From Eulemur rufifrons (lineage: Eukaryota > Chordata > Mammalia > Primates > Lemuridae), in the NCBI RefSeq assembly GCF_041146395.1, contig NW_027182875.1:328501-392500 (forward strand): 64,000 nucleotides of DNA, given 5' to 3'. The stretch's first letter is position 1; the number at the start of each line of letters is the position of its first letter. A program made the translations under genes and the position numbers. Shown in pieces: positions 1 through 10,900 of the stretch. The notes below the pieces were generated by a model. The model made no database searches, was not told the DNA's origin, and worked only from the letters and a program-made list of their open reading frames with translations.

Positions 1-3000
1 TTGGAAGAAGTTCTAAACCTGAACAGTCACTTAGAGAAAGCAACTCTTGGTGGGTGATTTTTAGGTCTGCTAAATTGTATTTTGAAAGAAGTACCAGAGT
101 CATATATACTAATGCTTACATTCATGCAAAGAAAAAACTATGGGGTGATGTTTTGTGGGCATGTTAACCTGTAGTTTGGAAGAAGTTGGAGAGTCTTATT
201 TAGGAAAGCTTACAGTCACCTAGAGAAAGCAACTCTCGGGAGATCCTTTCTTGGCCTGCTAAACTCTACTTTGCATCAATTGTGAGAGTCAAACATGGGA
301 ATGCTTTCATTCATTCAGAGAACGCAACGTTTGGGTGGTGGTTTGTAGGCATTCTAAACTGTATTTTGGAGGAAGTACGAGAGTCATATATATGAACGCT
401 TACATTCAGGCAGAGAAAGCCACTCTGGGGTCGTATTTTGTTGGCATGCTAAACTGTGGTTTGGAAGAAGTTTGAGCGTCTTATATAGGAAAGATTACAG
501 TGACACAGAGAAAACAACTCTCGGAAGTTTATTGGTAGGCCTGCTAAACTCTAATTTGGATGAAATGTGAGAATGCTTGCATTCATTCACTCAGAGAAAG
601 AAACATTATCGTGATGGTTTGAAGGCATAATAACTGTAGTTGGGAAGAAGTAGGAGAGTCATATATATGAACGGTTACATTCACGCAGAGAAAGCAACTG
701 TGGGGTGGCGCAGGTATGCATGTTAATCTGTAGTTTGGAGGAAGTGCGAGAGTCATATCTGGGGAAAATTACAGTCACTTAGAGAAAGGAACCATGTTGG
801 GCTGGTTTGTAGATCTGCTAAATTCTATTTTGGAAACAGAGTGTGAGTCATATATGGGAACGCTTATGTTCACTCAGAGAAAGCAACCACGGTGTGGTGT
901 TTTGTTGGCATGGTGTACTTTGAAAGAAGTTGGAGATTCTTATATAGGAAAGTTTACAGTCACCTAGAGAAAGCAACTCACGGGGCGTGGTTTGTAGGCC
1001 TGCTAAACTCTAATTTAGATGAAGTGAGAGAGGCATATATATGAACGCTTATATTGATGCAGAGAAAGTAACTATGGGGTGGTGTTTTGTAGGCATGCTA
1101 AAACATAATTTGGAAGAAGTTCGAAAGCAGACAGTCACTTAGAGAAAGCAACTCTCGGCGGTTCATTTTTCGGTCTGCTAAATTGTATTTTGAAAGAAGT
1201 ACCAGAGTCATATATACAAACGCTTACATTCATGCAGAGAAAGCAACTGTGGGGTGGTGTTTTCTAGGCATGCTAAACTCTAGTTTGGACGAAGTTTGAG
1301 AATCACATATAAGAAAGCTTAGAGTCACTTAGAGAAAGCAAATCTCTGGTGTGGAATGTAGGCGTGCTAAACTCTATTTTGGTTTCAGAGTGAGAGTCAT
1401 ATATGGGAAGGCTTACATTCACTCAGAGAAAGCTACGATGATGTGGTGGTTTGTAGGCATACTAAACTCTAGTTTGGAAGAAGTAGGAGAATGATATATG
1501 GGAACACTTACATTCATGCAGAGAAAGCAATTATGGGGTGGATTTTTTGTAGCCATGCTAATCTCTATTTTGCAAGAAGTTAAAGAGTAATATATAGGAA
1601 AACGTACCGTCATTTATAGAAACCAACTTTCGGGGGATGGTTTGTAGGCCTGCAAAACTCTACTTTGGAAGAAGGGGGAGAGTCATATTTGGGACTGCGT
1701 ACATTCACTCAGAGAAATCAGCGATGGGGTTGTGGTTTGTAGGCATACTAAACTCTAGTTTGGAAGAAGTACGAGAATCATGTATAGGAACGCTTACATT
1801 CATGCAGAGAAAGCAACTATGGAGTGATGTTTGTATGCCTACTAAACTATAGTTTGGGGGATGTTCGAGAGTCATATCTGGGAAGGTTACAGTCATTTAG
1901 AGAAAGCAACTCTTGGGGGGGTGGTTCGTAGGCCTGCTAAACTCTATTTTCAATGAAGTGTTAGAATCATATACAGGAACGCTTACATTCACTCAGAGAA
2001 AGCAACGTTGGGGTGGCCGTTTTTGAGCATACTGAACTCTACTTTGGAAGAGGTACGAGAGACATATATAGGAACGCTTACATTAACACAGAGAAAGCAA
2101 ATATGGGGTGCTGTAGTGCAGGCATGCTAAACTATAGATTGGAAGAAGTTCGAAAGCTGACAGTCATTTACAGAAAGCAACTCTTGGCGGGTGATTTTTA
2201 GGTCTGCTAAATTGTATTTTGAAAGACGTACCAGAGTCATATAGACAAACGCTTACATTCATGCAGAGAAAGAAACTATGGGGTGATGTGTTGTGGGGAT
2301 GCTAAACTGCAGTTTGGAAGGAGTTCGAGAGTGGTATATAGGATAACTTACAGTCACCTAGAGAAAGCAACACTCGGGACAGCTTTGCAAGCCTGTAAAC
2401 ACTAATTAGCAGCAATTGTGAGAGTCAAACATGGGAACGCTTACATTCACTCAGAGAACACAACGTTTGGGTGGTGATTTGTAGGCATCATAACTGTAGT
2501 TTGGAAGAAGTAGGAGAGTCATATATATGAACGGTTACATTCACGCAGAGAAAGCAACTGATGGGTGGCGTATGTACGCATGTTAATGTATACTTTGGAG
2601 GAAGTTCGGGAGTCTTATCTGGGGAAAATTGCAGTCACTTAGAGAAAGCAACCATCGGGGGCCGTTTTGTAGATCTGCTAAATTCTATTTTGGAAGAAGA
2701 GAGAAAGTCATATGTGGGAACGCTTATGTTCACTGAGAGAAATCAACGATGGGGCAGTGTTTCGTTGGCATGCTAAACTGTAGTTTGGAAGAAGTTCGCG
2801 AGTCTTATATAAGAAAGCTTACAGTCACCTAGAGAAAGTAACTCTCGGCAGATTGTTTCTAAGCATGCTAAACTCTAATTTGCATCAATTGTGAGAGTCA
2901 AACATGGGAACGCTTACATTCACTCAGAGAACGCAACGTTTGGGTGGTGGTTTGTAAGCATTCTAAACTGTATTTTGGAGGAAGTAGGAGACTCATATAT

Positions 3001-4535
3001 ACGAATGCTTACATTCACGCAGAGAAAGCAACTCTGGGGTCGTATTTTGTAGGCATGCTAAACTGTGGTTTGGAAGAAGTTCGAGAGCCTTATATAGGAA
3101 AGATTACACTGACACAGAGAAAACAACTCTCTGTAGTTTGTTGGTAGGTCTGCTAAACTGTAATTTGGATGAAGTGTGAGAACGCTTGCATTCACTCAGA
3201 GAAAGAACTTTGTCGTGGTGGTTTGTAGGAATAACAACTGTAGTTCGAAGAAGTAGGAGAGTCATATATGAACGGTTACATTCACGCAGAGAAAGCAATT
3301 GTGGGGTGGTGTATGTAATCATCATAATCTGTAGTTTGGAGGAAGTTCAAGAGTCATATCTGGGGAAAATTAGAGTCACTTAGAGAAAGGAACCATCGGG
3401 GGCTGGTGTGTAGGTCTGTTAAATTCTATTTTGGAAAAAGAGTGAGAGTCATATATGGGAACGCTTATGTTCACCCAGAGAAATCAACGATGGGGCGCTG
3501 TATTGTTGGCATGCCAAACTGTAGTTTGGAAGAAGTTCGAGAGTCTTATATAGGAAAGTTTACAGTCACCTAGAGAAAGCAACTCACAGGAAGTGGTTTG
3601 TAGGCCGCTAAACTCTAATTTGGATGAAGTGAAAGAGGCATACATGGATACGCTTCATTCACTCAGAGAAAGGTAAATTGTGGTGCCGGTTTTTAGGTAT
3701 ACTAAACTCCAGTTTGGAAGAAGTACGAGAGACATATATATGAACGCTTATATGGACGCAGAGAAAGCAACTATGGGGTGGTGTTTTGTTGGCATGCTAA
3801 AATATAGTTTGGAAGAAGTTCGAAAGCAGACAGTCAGAGAAAGCAACTCTTGGCGGTAGATTTTTAGGTCTGCTAAATTGTATTTTGAAAGAAGTACCAG
3901 TGTCATATATACAAACGCTTACATTCATGCAGAGAAAGCAACTGTGGGGTGGTGTTTTCTAGGCGTGCTAAACTCTAGTTTGGACGAAGTTTGAGAATCA
4001 CATATAAGAAAGCTTAGAGTCTCTTAGGGAAAGGAAATTTCTGGTTGTGGAATGTAGGCGTGCTAAATTCTATTTTGGTTTAAGATTGAGAGTCATATAT
4101 GGAAAGGGTTACATTCACTCAGAGAAAGCAACGATGATGTGGTGGTTTGTAGGCATACTAAACTCTAGTTTGGAAGAAGTAGGAAAATGATATTTGGGAA
4201 TGCTTACATTCATGCAGAGAAAGCAATTATGGGGTGGGTTTTTGTACCCATGCTAATCTCTAGTTTGGAAGAAGTTATATAGGAAAGCGTACAGTCATTT
4301 ATAGAAACCAACTTTCGAGGGATGGACGGTAGGCCTGCAAAACTCTACTTTGGAAGAAGTGAGAGAGTCATATTGGGGACCACGTACATTGACTCAGAGA
4401 AATCAAGGATGGGCTTGTGTTTTGTAGGCATACTAAACTCTAGTTTGGAGAAAGTACGAGAATCATATATAGGAACGCTTACATTCATGCAGAGAAAGCA
4501 ACTATGGAGTGATGATTTTATGCCTACTAAACTAT
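1..4535 (+). repeat. Left arm of the Sat-95 inverted duplication
   Basis: Every checked segment is matched, reverse-complemented, at 13,573 minus its coordinate. Examples are 1-60 with 13,513-13,572, 981-1,040 with 12,533-12,592, and 3,241-3,300 with 10,273-10,332. The outer segments are nearly identical, while the inner part (about 3.6-4.5 kb) shows several percent difference and a shift of about 4 bases. Past 4,535 collinearity breaks. A further matching block (4,597-4,634 with 8,471-8,513) is displaced by about 460 bases, which suggests a deletion on the left side. The arm starts at the window edge and may extend further left. Confidence 0.85.
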
Positions 4536-7500
4536 AGTTTGGAGGAAGTTTAGAATCTTATATAGCAAAGCTTACAGTCACCTAGAGAGAGCAACTCTCG
4601 GGAGATGGTTTCTAAGCCTGCTAATTTGCACCAACTGTTAAAGTCAAATATGGGAAGGTTTACATCCACTCAGAACGCAAGGTTTGGGTTGTAGTTTGTG
4701 GCCATAATAACTGTAGTTCGGAAGAAGTAGGAAAGTCATATATATGAACGGTTACATTCACGCAGAGAAAGCAACTATGGAGTGATGTTTGTATGCCTAC
4801 TAAACTATAGTTTGGAGGATATAACTCTCGGGGGGTGGTTCGTAGGCCTGCTAAACTCTATTTTCAATGAAGTGTTAAAATCATATACAGGAACGCTTAC
4901 ATTCACTCAGAGAAAGCAACGTTGGGGTGGCCGTTTTTGAGCATACTAAACTCTACTTTGGAAGAGGTACGAGAGACATAAATACGAACGCTTACATTAA
5001 CACAGAGAAAGCAAATACGGGGTGCTGTAGTGCAGGCATGCTAAACTATAGATTGGAAGAAGTTCGAAAGCTGACAGTCACTTAGAGAAAGCAACTCTTG
5101 GCAGGTGATTTTTTCAGTCTGCTAAATTGTATTTTGAAAGACGTGTCAGAGTCTTATATACAAACGCTTACATTCATGCATAGAAAGAAAATATGGGGTG
5201 ATGTGTTGTGGGGATGCTAAACTGCAGTTTGGAAGGAGTTCGAGAGTGTTATTTGGATAGCTTACAGTCACCTAGAGAAAGCAACACTCAGGAGAGCTTT
5301 GCAAGCCTGCTAAACTCTAACTAGCAGCAATTGTGAGAGTCAAACATTGGAATGCTTACATTCACTCAGAGAACACAACGTTTGGGTGGTGGTTTGTAGG
5401 CATAATAACTGTAGTTCAGAAGAAGTAGGAGAGTCATATATATGAACGGTTACATTCACGCAGAGAAAGCAACTGTTGGGAGGCGTATGTATGCATGCTA
5501 ATCTGTAGTTTGGAGGAAGTGCGAGAGTCATATCTGGGGAAAATTACAGTCACCTAGAGAAAGCAACTCTCGGGAGATTGTTTCTAAGCATGCTAAATTC
5601 TAATTTGCATCAATTGTGAGAGTCAAACATGGGAACGCTTACATTCACTCAGAGAACGCAACGTTTGGGTGGTGGTTTGTAAGCATTCTAAACTGTATTT
5701 TGGAGGAAGTAGGAGACTCATATATACGAATGCTTACATTCACGCAGAGAAAGCAACTCTGGGGTCGTATTTTGTTGGCATGCTAAACTGTGGTTTGGAA
5801 GAAGTTCGAGAGCCTTACATAAGAAAGATTACAGTGACACAGAGAAAAACAACTCTCTGTAGTTTGTTGGTAGGTCTGCTAAACTGTAATTTGGATGAAG
5901 TGTGAGAATGCTTGCATTCACTCAGAGAAAGAACGTTGTCGTGATGGTTTGTAGGAATAAATGCTGTAGTTTAAAAGAAGGAGAGTCATATATGAACGGT
6001 TACATTCACGCAGAGAAAGCAACTGTGGGGTGGCCTATGTAATCATCATAATCTATAGTTTGGAGAAAGTTCAAGAGTCATATGTGGGAAAAATTAGAGT
6101 CACGTAGAGAATTGGAACCATCGGGTGTTGTGTAGGTCTGCTAAATTCTATTTTGGAAGAAGAGTGAGAGTCATATATGGGAACGCTTATGTTCACTCAG
6201 AGAAATCAACGATGGGGCGCTGTATTGTTGGCATGCTAAACTGTAGTTTGGAAGAAGTTCGAGAGTCTTATATAGGAAAGTTTACAGTCACCTAGAGAAT
6301 GCAACTCACAGGAGGTGGTTTGTGGGCCACTAAACTCTAATTTGGATGAAGTGAAAGAGGCATACATGGATACGCTTCATTCACTCAGAGAAAGGTAAAT
6401 TGTGGTGCCGGTTTTTAGGTATACTAAACTCCAGTTTGGAAGAAGTACGAGAGTCATATATATGAACGCTTATATGGACGCAGAGAAAGCAACTATGGGG
6501 TGGTGTTTTGTAGGCATGCTAAAATATAATTTGGAAGAAGTTCGAAAGCTGACAGTGACTTAGAGTATGCAACTCTTGGCGGTTGATTTTGAGGTCTGCT
6601 AAATTGTATTTTGAAAGAAGTACCAGAGTCATATATAAAATCTCTTACATTGATGCTGAGAAAAACTATGTGGTGATGTTTTGTTGGCGTGCTGAAATGT
6701 AGTTTCGAAGAAGTTCGACAGTCTTTTATAGGAAACCTTACAGTCCCCTAGAGGAAGCAACTTTCGAGAGATAGTTTGTAAGCCTGCTAAACTCTACTTT
6801 GCATCATTTGGAACAGTCATACTTGGGAACGCTAACATTCTCTCAGAGAACTTAACTTTTGGGTGGTGGTTTGTAAGCATACTAAACGGTATTTTGGAAG
6901 TAGCAGAGTCATATATATGAGCGCTTACATTCACCCAGAGAGGGCCACTATGGGGTGGTGTTTTGTAGGCCTGCTAAAATATAATTTGGAAGAAGTTCGA
7001 AAGCTGACAGTGACTAGAGAAGGCAACTCTCGGCGGTTGATTTAGAGGTCTGCTAAATTGTATTTTGAAAGAAGTACCAGAGTCATATATAAAATCGCTT
7101 ATATTTATGCTGAGAAAGAAACTATGTGGTGATGTTTTGTTGGCGTGCTGAAATGTAGTTTCGAAGAAGTTCGACAGTCTTTTATAGGAAAGCTTACAGT
7201 CCCCCAGAGGAAGCAACTTTCGAGAGATAGTTTGTAAGCCTGCTAAACTCTACTTTGCATCATTTGGAACAGTCATACTTGGGAACGCTAACATTCTCTC
7301 AGAGAACGCAACGTTTGGTTGGTTGTTTGTAAGCATACTAAACTGTATTTTGGAAGAAGTAGCAGAGTCATATATACAAGTGCTTACATTCACGCAGAGA
7401 GGGCAACTATGGGGTGGTGTTTTGTAGGCATGCAAATCTCTAGTTGCGAAGAAGTTAAGAGTAATAGGAAAGCTTACAGTCGCATAGAGAAAGCAACCCT

Positions 7501-7979
7501 TGGGGGCCGGTTTGTAGTTCTGCTAAATTCTATTTTGGATGAAGTGTGAATCATAAACGGGAACGCTAACATTCACTCAGAGAAAGCAGGGTTGCGGTGG
7601 TGGTTTTTAGTCACACTAAACTGGAGTTTGGAGGAAGTACGAGAATAAAAGAATGCTTACATTCACTCAGAAAAAGCAAAGTTGGGGAGGTGGTTTGTAG
7701 GTGTACTATACTTTGGAAGAAGTACGAGCGTGATGCATAGGAACGCTTACATTCACGCAAACTATGGGGTGGCCTTTTGTTGGCATGCTAAACTATGTTC
7801 CAAAGTCATATATAGGAAAGCTTATAGTGAGAGAAAGCAACTCTCAGGCGGTGTTTTGTAGGTCCGGTAAATTGCATTTTGAAAGCAGTCCGAGATTCAT
7901 ATAAGGGAAAGCCTATATCCACTCAGAGAAAGCAATGTTGGGCTGGTGGTTTGTAGGCATACTAAACTGTATTTTGGAA
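360..7979 (+). repeat. Higher-order repeat of about 2.6-2.7 kb in Sat-95
   Basis: Distinctive monomer variants recur with a long period. The variant containing GGGTCGTATTTTGTTGGCAT or its near-copy lies at about 430, 3,040 and 5,765, giving offsets of about 2,609 and 2,725. The variant with CTAAAACATAATTTGG or CTAAAATATAATTTGG lies near 1,100, 3,800 and 6,520. The variant starting at 1,637 recurs at 4,322 (offset 2,685). This is an approximately 28-monomer higher-order unit present in about three copies, with small indels changing the period between copies. Confidence 0.75.
6515..7430 (+). repeat. Local tandem duplication of about 455 bp within Sat-95
   Basis: About five monomers are repeated once in direct orientation. 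GAGGTCTGCTAAATTGTATT followed by CAGAGTCATATATAAAATC occurs at about 6,591 and 7,045. TTCGACAGTCTTTTATAGGA and CATTTGGAACAGTCATACTT also occur in both copies at the same offset of about 455. The copies differ at a few percent of positions. This is a younger exchange laid over the 2.7-kb higher-order structure. Confidence 0.75.
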
Positions 7980-10900
7980 CTCGTATGTATGACTCTCACA
8001 CTTGACCCAAATTAGAGTTCACCAGGCCTATAAACCACATCCTGAAAGTTGCTTTCTCTAGGTGAATGTAAGCTTTCCTATATAAAACTCTCGAACTTCT
8101 TCCAAACTACAGTTTAGCATGCCAACAATACACCACCGGATCGTTGCTTTCTCTGAGTGAACATAAGCATTCCCTTATATGAATCTCTTTTTCCAAAATA
8201 GAATTTAGCAGACCTACAAACCAGTCCCCGATGGTTGATTTAGCTATGTGACTGTAATTTTCCCTAGATATGACTCTCGAATTTCCTCCAAACTATAGAT
8301 TAGCACGCGTACATACGGTACCCAACAGTTGCTTTCTCTGCGTGAATGTAACCGTTCATATACATGACTTTCCTACTTTTTCCGAACTACAGGTATTATG
8401 GCCACAAACCACAACCCAAACGTTGCGTTCTGAGTGGATGTAAACCTTCCCATGTTTGACTTTAACAATCGGTGCAAATTAGTTTAGCAGGCTTAGAAAC
8501 CATCTCCCGAGAGTTGCTTTCTCTAGGTGACTGTAAGCTTTCCTATATAAGACTCTCGAACTTCTTAGAAGTTTTGTGGGCAGTTTAGCATGCCCACAAA
8601 ACATCACCCCATAGTTTCTTTCTCTGCATGAATGTAACCGTTTGTAACTATGATTCTGGTACTTATTTCAAAACACAATTTAGCAGACCTAAAAATCACC
8701 CGCAGAGAGTTTCTTTCTCTAAGTGACAGCTTTCGAACTTCTTCCAGACTACAGTTTAGCATGCCTAAAAACACGAACCCATAGTGGCTTTCAGTGCCTG
8801 AATGTAAGCGGTTCTATATGTGATTCTTTTGCTTCTTCCAAATTACAGGTTAGTATACCTACAAACCACCACCCCAACGTTGCTTTCTCTGAGTGAATGT
8901 AAGCGTTCCTGTATATGATTCTAACACTTCATTGAAAATAGAGTTTAGCAGGCCTACGAACCACCCCCAGAGAGTTGCTTTCTCTAAATGACTGTAAGCT
9001 TCCCAGATATGACTCTCGAACATCCCCCAAACTATAGTTTAGTAGGCATACAAACATCACTCCATAGTTGCTTTCTCTGCATGAATGTAAGCGTTCCTAT
9101 ATATGATTCTCGTACTTCCTCCAAACTAGAGTTTAGTATGCCTACAAAACACAACCCCATCCTTGATTTCTCTGAGTCAATGTACGTGGTCCCCAATATG
9201 ACTCTCCCCCTTCTTCCAAAGTAGAGTTTTGCAGGCCTACCATCCATCCCCCGTAAATTGGTTTCTATAAATGAGTGTACGCTTTCCTATATAACTTCTT
9301 CCAAACTAGAGATTAGCATGGGTGCAAAAAATCCACCGCATAATTGCTTTCTCTGCATGAATGTAAGCGTTCCCATATATCATTCTCCTACTTCTTCCAA
9401 ACTAGAGTTTAGTATGCCTACAAACCACCACACCATCGTTGCTTTCTCTGAGTGAATGTAACCCTTTCCATATATGATGCTCAGTCTTAAACCACAATAG
9501 AGTTTAGCACGCCTACATTCCACAACCAGAGATTTGCTTTCTCTAAGTGACTCTAAGCTTTCTTATATGTGATTCTCAAACTTCGTCCAAACTAGATTTT
9601 AGCATGCCTACAATACACCACCCCACAGATGCTTTCTCTGCATGAATGTAAGCGTTCTTTATATGACACTGGTACTTCTTTCAAAATACAATTTAGCAGA
9701 CCTAAAAATCCACCGCCAAGAGTTGCTTTCTCTAAGTGACTGTCTGCTTTCGAACTTCTTCCAAATTATATATTAGCATGCCTACAAAACACCACCCCAT
9801 AGTTGCTTTCTCTGCGTCCATATAAGCGTTCATATATATGACTCTCGTACTTCTTCCAAACTGGAGTTTAGTATACCTAAAAACCGCCACTCCAACTTAC
9901 CTTTCTCTGAGTGAATGAAGCATATCCATGTATGCCTCTTTCACTTCATCCAAATTAGAGTTTAGCGGCCTACAAACCACCTCCTGTGAGTTGCTTTCTC
10001 TAGGTGACTGTAAACTTTCCTATATAAGACTCTCGAACTTCTTCCAAACTACAGTTTGGCATGCCAACAATACAGCGCCCCATCATTGATTTCTCTGAGT
10101 GAACATAAGCGTTCCCATATATGACTCTCACTCTTTTTCCAAAATAGAATTTAGCAGACCTACACACCAGCCCCCGATGGTTCCTTTCTCTAAGTGACTC
10201 TAATTTTCCCCAGATATGACTCTCGAACTTCCTCCAAACTACAGATTATGATGATTACATACACCACCCCACAATTGCTTTCTCTGCGTGAATGTAACCG
10301 TTCATATATGACTCTCCTACTTCTTCGAACTACAGTTGTTATTCCTACAAACCACCACGACAAAGTTCTTTCTCTGAGTGAATGCAAGCGTTCTCACACT
10401 TCATCCAAATTACAGTTTAGCAGACCTACCAACAAACTACAGAGAGTTGTTTTCTCTGTGTCAGTGTAATCTTTCCTATATAAGGCTCTCGAACTTCTTC
10501 CAAACCACAGTTTAGCATGCCTACAAAATACGACCCCAGAGTTGCTTTCTCTGCGTGAATGTAAGCATTCGTATATATGAGTCTCCTACTTCCTCCAAAA
10601 TACAGTTTAGAATGCTTACAAACCACCACCCAAACGTTGCGTTCTCTGAGTGAATGTAAGCGTTCCCATGTTTGACTCTCACAATTGATGCAAATTAGAG
10701 TTTAGCATGCTTAGAAACAATCTGCCGAGAGTTACTTTCTCTAGGTGACTGTAAGCTTTCTTATATAAGACTCGCGAACTTCTTCCAAACTACAGTTTAG
10801 CATGCCAACGAAACACTGCCCCATCGTTGATTTCTCTCAGTGAACATAAGCGTTCCCACATATGACTTTCTCTCTTCTTCCAAAATAGAATTTAGCAGAT

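Larger units (their letters stand above)
1..7979 (+). repeat. Sat-95 satellite array, forward block
   Basis: This is a head-to-tail tandem array of a monomer of about 95 bp. Recurring landmarks in each unit are TTTGGAAGAAGT, GAGTCATATATAGGAACG, CTTACATTCACTCAGAG, AAAGCAACT and GTAGGCATGCTAAACTCTAG. Successive TTTGGAAGAAG landmarks lie about 94-95 bases apart, for example near 81 and 175. Monomers differ from each other by roughly 10-25 percent by eye, but monomers about 28 units apart are far more alike, which indicates higher-order structure. Ninety-five is not a multiple of three, so the short open frames seen here drift through the monomers and are not genes. I do not recognise the monomer as a named satellite. 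The array probably continues beyond the left edge of the window. Confidence 0.93.
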
